From an uncultured Paracoccaceae bacterium (GTDB lineage: Bacteria > Pseudomonadota > Alphaproteobacteria > Rhodobacterales > Rhodobacteraceae): 64,000 nucleotides of DNA. Within the stretch, counting starts at the first letter, position 1, and every line of letters begins with the position of its first letter. Under the pieces are notes generated by a model that saw only the letters and a list, made by a program, of their open reading frames with translations, was not told where the DNA came from and did not search any database. Made by a program: the position numbers and the translations under genes. Below are positions 53,612 through 61,895 of the stretch, piece after piece. The DNA lies in NCBI GenBank assembly GCA_947499635.1, contig CANMPD010000014.1, positions 28,888 through 92,887 of the forward strand, given 5' to 3'.

Positions 53612-54604
53612 TCAGGCGACGCCGGCGCGCAGGCAGTCGTGAATGTTGAGAATACCCACCGGCATGCCATCGGCTGACACCACAAACAGGGCAGTGATTT
53701 TGCGATCGTTCATCACGGCGAGGGCTTCACCTGCCAGACTGTCGGGGGCGATGGTAATGGGGGCGGGGGTTGCGACCTCTGTGGCAGAGCGGGTTAGCAG
53801 GCCGTCCATATTACGACGCATGTCCCCGTCCGAAATCACGCCGGTCAGGCGGCCTTGGGCATTGATGACCCCTGCGATCCCAAAGCCGCTTGCGGTCATG
53901 TGCAAGATCACATCGGCCATCACCATATCTTCGGGCACGGTGGGCACCGCATCGCCGTCGTGCATCAGCTGCGCCACGGTGCTGAGACGTGCGCCCAATT
54001 TGCCGCCGGGATGGTAGCTGCGGAAATTTTCGGGCTGAAAGCTGCGCTGTTCCATCAAGGCCACGGCCAAAGCATCCCCCAAAGCCAGCGTCAACGTGGT
54101 CGAGGTGGTGGGCGCCATGCCGATGGCGCAGGCCTCGGGCAGATCGGGGATTGTCAGTTTCAAGGTCGCGGCGCGCATCAGGGTGCTTTGTGGTTTTTTG
54201 GAAATACCAATCAGCGGGATGGAAAAGCGGCTGCAATGGGCCACCATATCGCTAAGCTCTGAGGTCTCGCCAGAGTTGGAGATTAACAGGCAGATGTCCG
54301 AGGGCATGACCATGCCCAAATCCCCATGGCTGGCCTCGGCGGGGTGCACAAAGAACGAAGGCGTGCCAGTCGAAGCCAATGTCGCGGCGATCTTCTTACC
54401 GATATGGCCGGATTTTCCAATGCCACAAATCACCAAACGGCCTTGTGTTAGGGCCTGTTTTTCCAAAATCAACGCCACCGCCGCATCAAAATCTGCGGGG
54501 ATATTGTCGGCCATATACAGGACGGCGTCGGCTTCTTGTCTCAGAACCTTTTGGGCGCTGTCATGGGGGGAGTGTGGCGGGGAAACTGTGGCAGGTTGGG
54601 TCAT
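53612..54604 (-). CDS. kpsF: Arabinose-5-phosphate isomerase KpsF/KdsD
   Basis: The 330-residue protein has a SIS domain (GRLVICGIGKSGHIGKKIAATLASTGTPSFFVHPAEASHGDLGM). The PTTSTTLTLALGDALAVALM segment and two C-terminal CBS domains (DGDAVPTVPEDMVMADVIL, ATPAPITIAPDSLAGEALAV) are the full KpsF/KdsD architecture. It makes arabinose-5-phosphate, the precursor of Kdo. Together with KpsU it points to a Kdo-containing lipid anchor for the capsule. Confidence 0.95.
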   Translation of the reverse strand: MTQPATVSPPHSPHDSAQKVLRQEADAVLYMADNIPADFDAAVALILEKQALTQGRLVICGIGKSGHIGKKIAATLASTGTPSFFVHPAEASHGDLGMVMPSDICLLISNSGETSELSDMVAHCSRFSIPLIGISKKPQSTLMRAATLKLTIPDLPEACAIGMAPTTSTTLTLALGDALAVALMEQRSFQPENFRSYHPGGKLGARLSTVAQLMHDGDAVPTVPEDMVMADVILHMTASGFGIAGVINAQGRLTGVISDGDMRRNMDGLLTRSATEVATPAPITIAPDSLAGEALAVMNDRKITALFVVSADGMPVGILNIHDCLRAGVA

Positions 54605-54703
54605 AAAAGGGTCAATCCGGCATTGAGTGTAGGCGACTACCCCCCGTGATGCCTGAAAGGGGCCGTTTGGGCAATCGCGAAACGCAGGTGGGGCATGGGT
54701 GGC

Positions 54704-55873
54704 TCAGAGGCAGGCGCGCAGGACGTCCGCCAGGTTTTGCGCCATTTGAGCACTGTCAAAGCGCTGTGCCAACTGGCGTGCCGCCGCGCCCATGCGGTTG
54801 CGCATGTCGACGTCTTTTGCCAGATCCAGCATGGCGCGGGCTTGGGCGTCTACATCATCGGTGGCAAAGAACAGGCCGTTTTCGCCTTCGGTGATCTGGT
54901 CGATCAACCCGCCCGACCGCGAAGCGATCAGGGGCAGCCCTGCGGCGCCGGCTTCGGTTAGGGTGACGCCAAAGCCTTCGATCCAGCCTTGGTGTTCGCG
55001 CGAATGTTGCAGATATATATGTGCCTGAGCCAGTTCCTGCGCGATCTCTTGCGGGGGCATGCGGTCCGTCAGGCGCACGCGATCTTGCAGACCAAGGCGG
55101 GCCACTTCGGCCTGGAGCGGATCAAACAGCGGGCCATAGCCAATCAAGATCAGCTCGGATCCCGGCAGGTCAGGGGCGATTTTGGCAAAGGCCGCGAGTG
55201 TTTCGCGCATGCCTTTTTCCTCGCTCAGGCGTCCGATCGAGACAAAGCGCAAGGCGGTGCTGTTGGGTTGCGTGGGCAAAGGCTGGGCTGCAAACAGATC
55301 CAGCGGCGCGCCGCAGGGGATCAGCGCATGACGCGCGGGCAGACCCAACGGGCGTAACCTGTCCAGCTGATGTGCACCGACGGCCACCAGCGCATTGGCG
55401 CGGCGAAGGGTTTTGCGCAGGGCAGCACGATAGGCGGCATCTTGCATCAACGCCGAGGCATCGCGGCCATGCACATGCACCACCAGCGGCACGTCCGCAG
55501 GCAGGGCTTGGGCCAATGCGATGGCGGTCCAGCCAAAATGTGCCAATGCGATATCGGGTTTGATCTGGTCAAGCTGCTGTGTCACGGCGGCGCGTTGTTC
55601 AGAGCTTAGGTGATAGGCCCCCGCCAATCCGGCCTTGCGCTGCAAACGCTGCATCAGCGTGGCAGGTTTGGGAAAGCTTTGCCCGACAATCGTGCTGGGC
55701 AGGTCATCGGGGGTGTCGCTGCCGTCCGCGCGTTCCCAGCCCATAAGCTGCGGGTCAAATCCGGCGGCGCGCAGCCCGCGGGCCTGCCGCTCGATCCAGA
55801 CCTCAGAGCCAATGCCCAAGACAGCACTGGCAATAACAAGACGAGGTGACGGCGCAGAAGGCATGTGGGACAT
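54704..55873 (-). CDS. Glycosyltransferase family 4 (GT-B fold)
   Basis: The enzyme of about 389 residues has VIASAVLGIGSEVWIERQARGLRAAG at the acceptor lobe. LRFVSIGRLSEEKGMRETLAAFAKI begins the nucleotide-sugar lobe, and the GT4 acidic motif GFGVTLTEAGAAGLPLIASRSGGLID follows. It is the first gene of the minus-strand kps operon. Starts at 55873 or 55864 are both possible; the frame extends to 55978 but the extra residues are not typical. The donor and acceptor are unknown. Confidence 0.85.
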   Translation of the reverse strand: MSHMPSAPSPRLVIASAVLGIGSEVWIERQARGLRAAGFDPQLMGWERADGSDTPDDLPSTIVGQSFPKPATLMQRLQRKAGLAGAYHLSSEQRAAVTQQLDQIKPDIALAHFGWTAIALAQALPADVPLVVHVHGRDASALMQDAAYRAALRKTLRRANALVAVGAHQLDRLRPLGLPARHALIPCGAPLDLFAAQPLPTQPNSTALRFVSIGRLSEEKGMRETLAAFAKIAPDLPGSELILIGYGPLFDPLQAEVARLGLQDRVRLTDRMPPQEIAQELAQAHIYLQHSREHQGWIEGFGVTLTEAGAAGLPLIASRSGGLIDQITEGENGLFFATDDVDAQARAMLDLAKDVDMRNRMGAAARQLAQRFDSAQMAQNLADVLRACL

Positions 55874-56237
55874 TCCAGAGTAAATCAGTACAGATGGGGT
55901 GACATTGGCCTGCAGCGACACAGCCGTCCAGCGCAAATTTCCGCGCAAGCGTAAGAAAGCTGACGTTTTTTTGCGCAACCGTTATATAGAACAGACAGAC
56001 ATTTACGTTCTGGTCGCGAAAGCGTGATTATTGGTCTTGTGCTGGCTGCGGTGCTTGCTCAGTAATTGGGCGTATCCTCATATTTCGGGGATGCATTCAA
56101 AGCCTAAGGTAACACAGAAGAATACATGAGGTCCTTATGGTCACGTTTGCGGGAAACATATTTCCCGATTTCCTATTTCAGCCCCCCTGTGCCGGCTCTC
56201 GTTTGGCCATCCGTTTGTCCAAAGGCGTGATGCAGGT
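55874..56237. promoter_or_regulatory. Divergent promoter region (kps operon / GT2-pyruvyltransferase-flippase genes)
   Basis: A gap of about 360 bases lies between divergent operons. It contains an 18-bp palindrome at 56150-56167 (CGGGAAA, four bases, TTTCCCG) about 70 bases upstream of the GT2 start, a possible operator. No other distinct element was recognised. Confidence 0.45.
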
Positions 56238-57242
56238 ATGAATGTGAATATAAAAGAGGATCAGGCCGCGCATGTCGCAGGGATGATTTCGGTGATTATA
56301 CCGGCCTATAACGCGGCGCGGTTTTTGCCACGGGCTGTTCAATCGGTACAGGCTCAGGTTGGCCTGTCGGTGCCGCTCGAGATTGTCATCGTCAACGATG
56401 GCTCCAGTGATGCAACGGTGCAGGTGGCACAGGATCTGGCGGGTGCGGATGCGCGCATTGTCTTTGTAAACCTAGAGATCAACCAAGGCCCGGCGGCGGC
56501 GCGCAATGCAGGTGTGGCGCGCGCCAGCGGTGAATGGATCGCGGTTCTGGACGCCGATGATGCCTATACGACGGGGCGTCTGGCGCGGTTGATGGATCTG
56601 GCCTGCGCTGAAAATCTGGACGCGGTGGCGGATTTGCCGCTGCTTTATGATCTCGAGGCCGACTGCGCCGCGCCGCAAGAGATGCAGCACCCAGCTTCGG
56701 GGGATTTGGTCACGCTGGCGTTTCGCAACTTTTTGGAACATGACGCCACAACAGGCCTGGATCTGGGGCTGTTAAAGCCGATGTATCATGCGTCCTTAAA
56801 GACGCGCGGCCTGTTGCAATATCCGGCCAATCTGCGCCACGGCGAAGACTGCGCGCTTTATGTGGCCATGACCCGCGCCGGTGTGCGGTTCGGGTTCTTG
56901 CACGAAGCCCATTATATATTCTCGACCCGCATTGGTGCCGTCAGCGGTGCACGCTCGCCCGGATCGGTTACTCTTGTGGATTATCGCGCCATTGCAGCTG
57001 AAACCGATCGGCTTGAGGCGGCCTTGGAGGCGCAGGGCGAATTGGACGCAGAGCTGCGCGCGGTGTTGGCCGCACGGCGTGGCCAAAGTCTGCGACAAAA
57101 CCGTATTTATGGCTGGAGTTGTCTGCGGCGGCGTGAATGGAAGATGTTGATGCAGTGGTTGCGCAAACATCCCGGGAATGTCATGGCTTTGGCAAAGATT
57201 TTTGCAGCCAAACTGGCCGGCCATCGTGGCCTGCCGGAATAG
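56238..57242 (+). CDS. Glycosyltransferase family 2
   Basis: The 334-residue enzyme has ISVIIPAYNAARFLPRAVQSV, IVIVNDGSSDAT, NQGPAAARNAGVARASGEWIAVLDADDAY with the DADD metal site, and HGEDCALYVAMTRAG. It is a typical GT2 enzyme with an extra C-terminal region of about 100 residues. The in-frame ATG at 56283 (MISVIIPAYN) is an alternative start. It is upstream of the pyruvyltransferase and flippase genes on the same strand. Confidence 0.88.
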   Translation: MNVNIKEDQAAHVAGMISVIIPAYNAARFLPRAVQSVQAQVGLSVPLEIVIVNDGSSDATVQVAQDLAGADARIVFVNLEINQGPAAARNAGVARASGEWIAVLDADDAYTTGRLARLMDLACAENLDAVADLPLLYDLEADCAAPQEMQHPASGDLVTLAFRNFLEHDATTGLDLGLLKPMYHASLKTRGLLQYPANLRHGEDCALYVAMTRAGVRFGFLHEAHYIFSTRIGAVSGARSPGSVTLVDYRAIAAETDRLEAALEAQGELDAELRAVLAARRGQSLRQNRIYGWSCLRRREWKMLMQWLRKHPGNVMALAKIFAAKLAGHRGLPE

Positions 57243-57345
57243 ATTTTCTCCCACATAAGTCCGACAGGCTGATCCCGTGGGGGGTATAAATGAGATATAA
57301 CAAGATGCGCTGCTCTAAACGCGTATTGCACGGAAGGTAGAACCA

Positions 57346-58260
57346 ATGGAATTGCATTATTTTCATTACGAGGGTGGAAATTTCGGCGACGATCTGAATG
57401 CTTTGTATTGGGATAAGTTCCTGCCCAATTGGCGTGATCTTTTGACGGATCACACGGCCTATGGCATTGGCACATTGATCAATGACGGCATGCCAACGGG
57501 CAAGCCAAAGCTGATTATGGGATCTGGGGTTGGCTATGGGTATTTGCCCAGCGTCGAAGCACAAAGCGAGTGTGAATATGTGGCCCTGCGCGGCCCACGT
57601 TCTGCCCGGGCGCTTGGTTTAGACGAAAGCGTCGGCGTGGCGGATCCTGCGGTTTTGGTTGGCGAGATGGACCAGTTTCGCGATCTCCCCAAAGAAGGCC
57701 CGCCGGTGTTTGTCCCCCATGCCAGCGGCGTCAATGATTTCAATTGGAAGGCCATCTGCGCGCAGGCCGGCATCGAATATCTGACGCCGCAGGGATCCGT
57801 TGAAAGCGTGATCCGTCGTCTGGGCACCGCACCTTTGGTGATTGCGGAATCCATGCATGCTGCGATTATTTCGGATGCCCTTGGCACGCCGTGGCATGCT
57901 TTTGCGATGGCGCGCAAATTCTATGCGTTTAAATGGCTGGACTGGGCTGATAGTCTTGAGATCGACCTGACAATCGAGCGTCCGGTCTGGCAACAAGACC
58001 GCAAGCTTTTGACAGATCCGCCAATGCCGTTCACAGACCGCCCCGCAGTGCAAACCGCGCCCAGTGGACACAGTGCGCTGCGTCAGTTGATTGATAAGTT
58101 CGGCGCGGATGCGTTGCGCAATATGGTCAAAAGCCGCAAACTGGTTGAACAGTTCAAGGATCTGTCACAGCGTCCCGGCAACCTAAGTGACCGTACTGTC
58201 CTTGAGGCACGCAAGGCCGAGTTGCTGCGCCGTTTCAAAATACTGTCTGACCGCGCCTAA
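57346..58260 (+). CDS. Polysaccharide pyruvyltransferase-family protein (ExoV-like)
   Basis: The 304-residue protein starts MELHYFHYEGGNFGDDLNALYWDKFLP, the pyruvyltransferase family opening. It has IMGSGVGYG, LRGPRSARALGL and APLVIAESMHAAIISDALGTPWHAF, the conserved SMHxAI region. Family members add ketal pyruvate to sugars, giving extra negative charge. It has a strong ribosome-binding site (GGAAGG). About 60 bases of gap separate it from the flippase gene downstream. Confidence 0.85.
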   Translation: MELHYFHYEGGNFGDDLNALYWDKFLPNWRDLLTDHTAYGIGTLINDGMPTGKPKLIMGSGVGYGYLPSVEAQSECEYVALRGPRSARALGLDESVGVADPAVLVGEMDQFRDLPKEGPPVFVPHASGVNDFNWKAICAQAGIEYLTPQGSVESVIRRLGTAPLVIAESMHAAIISDALGTPWHAFAMARKFYAFKWLDWADSLEIDLTIERPVWQQDRKLLTDPPMPFTDRPAVQTAPSGHSALRQLIDKFGADALRNMVKSRKLVEQFKDLSQRPGNLSDRTVLEARKAELLRRFKILSDRA

Positions 58261-58302
58261 TCGCACACCTTATATATAAGCACAAAAAAGGCTGACACGA
58301 CT

Positions 58303-59775
58303 ATGAGCGAGGATCTTGGGCGCAAGTCTATCGGGGCGGCCAGCTGGGCTGTCGTCGCGCGTCTGTTTCGCACGGTTGCGGGACTGGTAACGCTGGGCGT
58401 GCTGTCCCGCTATTTGACCCCTGCTGATTTCGGGATCGCGGCGCTGATCCTGTTTGTCACCAGTTTTTCAACGATCTTTGCGGATTTTGGCACCCGTGTC
58501 GCCTTGGTGCAGCGTAAGGAGATCACGCGCATACAGGAGCTCTGTGTGTTTTGGTCCAACTCTGTTCTGGGGGGCGGGGTTGCGGTTTTGCTGTTTGTCT
58601 TTGCCGATCCGGTCAGTGCCTTGATGGGCAATCCGCATATGGCAGACCCGCTGCGCTGGATTACACCGCTGTTTTTGATGGGGGGCTTGCAAGGGGTGCC
58701 TTTGGCGATGCTCGAGCGGCGCGCCGCCTTTGGTTTGATTGCCCGTGCCGAGATCATGGGCACGATCTTAGGCTCTATTGTGGCGATTTCCATGGCGGTC
58801 ATGGGGTTCCGCATCGGGGCATTGATTGCGCAGCAGTTGGTGGTGATGGCCGTGACGATGGTGTCTTATGCGGTCTATTCGCGCTGGCGGCCGGCTTTTG
58901 GTTTTGACTGGGGTGAATTTAAACCGCTGTTGGGCTATGGTGGCTATGTCACGGGTGCGGGGCTGGTGCAGATGCTTTCAGACCAGATTGACCGTCCGAT
59001 TATTGGGGCCCGTTTGTCAGCCGCAGATTTGGGGTATCTGTCCATGAGCCAACAAATCGCGGCGACGCCGTTGCGGGTGATTGGCCAGATGGTGCGCAAA
59101 GTGATGTTCCCGATTATGTCGACGATCCAAGATGACGACGAGCGGATGGCACGTGGCATGATGGAGATCCAATATGGTCTGGCCCTGATCATGGCGCCGG
59201 TCTGCCTGGGGCTTTGGGCTTTGTCGGAGCCTGTGGTCCGTATCGTGCTGGGGGCGGGCTGGGAAATGGTTGCAGTGCTGTTGGGCTTTACCACGCTGCG
59301 GGCCTTTTTACTGGTGTTTACGGATGTGAATACGGTGCTGTTCTCTGCCAAAGGGCAGGCTAAATTTCAGTTCCAGTGGTCTATCTTTTCATTGATTGTG
59401 AATACCAGCGTTGTCTTGGTTTCGGTGTCTTATGGGCTGGTGGCGATGGTTGCTGCGCGTTTGGCGTTGATGGTTGTGCTGGTGCCGCTGCACAGTTGGT
59501 TTGCCGGGCGGCTGGTTGGCATGTCGGTCTGGGCGCGATATCGCGTGATACTGGGGCCGGTGGTTTCAGCGTCTGTCATGGCGGCGATTGTTATGGTCTG
59601 CGATGGTCTGCTTGCTGCAGGCACAGGGGTTTTTGCCGCGTCGCTGTCACGGGTGCTGGTGCTGATTCCTCTGGGGGCTGTGATCTATATCCTGTGTGAA
59701 ATGTTGATTGACCGACGCCGGTTTTTAAACACTGCCAAGACATTGCGCGGGGCCGTCAAGCGTAAACGCGGGTAA
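58303..59775 (+). CDS. Wzx/WzxC-type lipid-linked oligosaccharide flippase
   Basis: The 490-residue MOP-superfamily membrane protein has about 12-14 helices. It begins SIGAASWAVVARLFRTVAGLVTLGVLSRYLTPADFGIAALI, the conserved opening of polysaccharide flippases, and includes QMLSDQIDRPIIGARLSAADLGYLSMSQQIA and ARGMMEIQYGLALIMAPVCLGLWALSEPVV. It would flip undecaprenyl-linked repeat units to the periplasm. No Wzy polymerase is recognisable in the window. The gene continues the GT2-pyruvyltransferase run. Confidence 0.9.
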   Translation: MSEDLGRKSIGAASWAVVARLFRTVAGLVTLGVLSRYLTPADFGIAALILFVTSFSTIFADFGTRVALVQRKEITRIQELCVFWSNSVLGGGVAVLLFVFADPVSALMGNPHMADPLRWITPLFLMGGLQGVPLAMLERRAAFGLIARAEIMGTILGSIVAISMAVMGFRIGALIAQQLVVMAVTMVSYAVYSRWRPAFGFDWGEFKPLLGYGGYVTGAGLVQMLSDQIDRPIIGARLSAADLGYLSMSQQIAATPLRVIGQMVRKVMFPIMSTIQDDDERMARGMMEIQYGLALIMAPVCLGLWALSEPVVRIVLGAGWEMVAVLLGFTTLRAFLLVFTDVNTVLFSAKGQAKFQFQWSIFSLIVNTSVVLVSVSYGLVAMVAARLALMVVLVPLHSWFAGRLVGMSVWARYRVILGPVVSASVMAAIVMVCDGLLAAGTGVFAASLSRVLVLIPLGAVIYILCEMLIDRRRFLNTAKTLRGAVKRKRG

Positions 59776-60026
59776 GCCTTTGGCGCGCGCCGCCTCTTTT
59801 TCAGACGTTTCACCTGCGAATGCGCATATCTTTGCTGATGATGCGGGAATTGAGCAGGATTTTGCGCCCTGTCTATATGTTGCGCGCGCGCCTATAGTCA
59901 GCTGGAATGAAGATTGATAGGCACGGCTCTGTTAACCTCATTTGGGGTATTTTTCTGTTTGGGTTACGAGGGAAATGTCACAGGATTGCGCCTGTCTGTT
60001 GATGCCGCAGTTGTAAGGGAATGCTC

Positions 60027-61382
60027 ATGAGCCGTCGCGCCGTATCTATTATGTCCTTTGATATGCCTTATGGGCGTATGAACCTGTGGATTTTGCTTGT
60101 GGTGGGGCTGTGCAGTATTTGGCCTTTGATGGGGCAGGCGACGACGCCCGATCTTGAGCTTTCTTCTGGTTTAGAGACACCGCCAGAGGCGACAGCCGTC
60201 TATTTGGCTCCGCAGGCCACGGTCTCGAACCAAGAGGTGCAGCAGGGCACACGTGATCACCCCTTCGTCCATCTGGGCGCTGCTGTTCATGCTGTCGAAG
60301 CCAAGGTCGGCAGCCATATCATCTTGATGAATGGTGAGTATGGAAACGTGACATGGCGCGGCATTGCCCCCAAAACGCAGGTTTTGATCGTGCCGGAAAC
60401 GCCGGGTGGCGTTCATATGGAGCGGTTGATCCTCCGCCAGACACGTAACCTTTATATCAAGGGGCTGTCGGTCTGGCCCAACAGTGCGGTGAAAAAAGCG
60501 GGTGTGTTGGTGGCAACCACAGATCACAGCGCCAATATCACGTTTGAAGGCTTTGACGTGCGCGGTCGCAAGGACGCCCCCGACAGTTATTATGACTGGA
60601 GCGCCAAAGACTGGTTGTACACATGGCGCAACAACGGGTTTGTGGTGAAGGGCGACAATATCACGCTGCGCGACAATACGATTACGGCGGTGGCCTTTGG
60701 CATTCAGACCAAAGGGCGCGGCGCGCGGGTGATCAACAATAAGGTGCTGGGCTTTAGCGGTGATGCGATGCGGGGCTTGGGGGATGACAGCCTGTTTCGC
60801 GGCAATTATGTGCAGGACTGTATTGACGTCGATGCGAACCACGATGACGGGTTTCAATCGTGGTCGCCTAAGAAAAAAGGTCGGTTCTCGGCGGTGCGCA
60901 ACCTTATCCTAGAGGAAAACGTGATCGTGGAATGGGCGGGCTCCGACGCGCATCCGCTGCATGGGCGTTTGCAAGGGATTGGTCTGTTCGACGGAATTTA
61001 TGACGGGTTCAAAATCCGCAACAATTTGGTGGTGGTGGATCATTACCACGGGATCACCATGTTTGGCGGGCGCAACAGCGAGATCAGCAATAACACGGTG
61101 GTGCGCTTGAATGGGATGCGCGAGGGGCGGCCGTGGATTCATCTGCGCAAGCACCGCAATGGGCTCGAGACCGAGAACGTCCTGGTGCAGGACAATTTGG
61201 CCATGTCCTATAAGAATGTGCCGCAGGCGTTACGTCACAATGCGGTGGTGACAGTTCCGATGCGCATATTCAAAGATCCACAGGCGGAAGATTTCAGGCT
61301 ACGCCCCAAGGCGGGGCTGGGCAGCCAGTTTGGGGCCTCTGAAGCTGTTCTCGCACGGGCCGTGTCAATGGGGCAGTTTTGA
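60027..61382 (+). CDS. Exported right-handed parallel beta-helix protein
   Basis: The 451-residue protein has a Sec-type hydrophobic segment (MNLWILLVVGLCSIWPLMGQA, after a short basic lead). Beta-helix coils follow with repeated short turns (NITLRDNTITAVAFGIQTKGRGARVINNKVLGFSGDAM; FKIRNNLVVVDHYHGITMFGGRNSEISNNTVV). A conserved acidic cluster NHDDGFQSW (Asn271-His272-Asp273-Asp274) is shared with the next protein. The fold is that of polysaccharide lyases and epimerases, so a periplasmic glycan-modifying role is likely but unproven. The start at 60027 follows AAGGGA at six bases; an ATG at 60021 is two codons earlier. Confidence 0.78.
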   Translation: MSRRAVSIMSFDMPYGRMNLWILLVVGLCSIWPLMGQATTPDLELSSGLETPPEATAVYLAPQATVSNQEVQQGTRDHPFVHLGAAVHAVEAKVGSHIILMNGEYGNVTWRGIAPKTQVLIVPETPGGVHMERLILRQTRNLYIKGLSVWPNSAVKKAGVLVATTDHSANITFEGFDVRGRKDAPDSYYDWSAKDWLYTWRNNGFVVKGDNITLRDNTITAVAFGIQTKGRGARVINNKVLGFSGDAMRGLGDDSLFRGNYVQDCIDVDANHDDGFQSWSPKKKGRFSAVRNLILEENVIVEWAGSDAHPLHGRLQGIGLFDGIYDGFKIRNNLVVVDHYHGITMFGGRNSEISNNTVVRLNGMREGRPWIHLRKHRNGLETENVLVQDNLAMSYKNVPQALRHNAVVTVPMRIFKDPQAEDFRLRPKAGLGSQFGASEAVLARAVSMGQF

Positions 61383-61895
61383 GTTCTAGCATGTGGATGG
61401 CGTCAAAGTTGATTCTTAATTGCGAATCTATACGGGGTAATTTCCACGCAAGCGCCACTCAACCTCAGAGAGATTTTCAACAATCCTGAGGTTAGTCTTT
61501 GGGGTTTTTGACAGGGATGATGATAGCGAAAATTGGAACTATCACCGCCAATCTATAGTTTTGAATGTATGTGGTTTATTAATACACCTTAAGAGTGTGT
61601 TTACAGGTGTACTGTCTGTTTTTTTACCCAGTTATTGTTTCCATTTTAATGTCAATTACACCTCAGGGCAGTGATTGATTTGGTTAACCATTCAATCTCT
61701 TGTCAATAACCAGTTACGTTCGATTTGAAATGCTCGGCGTGGTTTTGCCACAATCTATGCTGTATTTTGCCGTGCTCTCTTGATGATTTTAGATGTGTTG
61801 AAAAAGGAAATCCAAAGCTGGTCTGGCATGATGTCAGGTCAGGATTAAGGACCTGTTTTTGATTGCTTTTTACGAACCTACGCGGAGAAATGAAC
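61383..61895. other. AT-rich region upstream of the large secreted-type protein
   Basis: A 513-base gap without a convincing gene. It contains an inverted repeat AACCTCAG / CTGAGGTT (61461-61468 and 61486-61493), a palindrome TGGTTAACCA near 61680-61690 and long AT-rich stretches. It probably holds the promoter of the next gene; a minus-strand frame at 61703-61897 looks spurious. Confidence 0.45.

Noticed and set aside
55021..55563. Plus-strand frame of 180 codons within the minus-strand GT4 gene
   Set aside because: Antisense shadow rich in Arg/Ala/Gly; the minus-strand glycosyltransferase has clear motifs.
61681..61690. TTAACCAT near 61684 and its reverse complement near 4117 as CtrA half-sites
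   Set aside because: An 8-mer of this kind is expected to occur a few times by chance in a window this size, and no full TTAA-N7-TTAA site was seen beside them.
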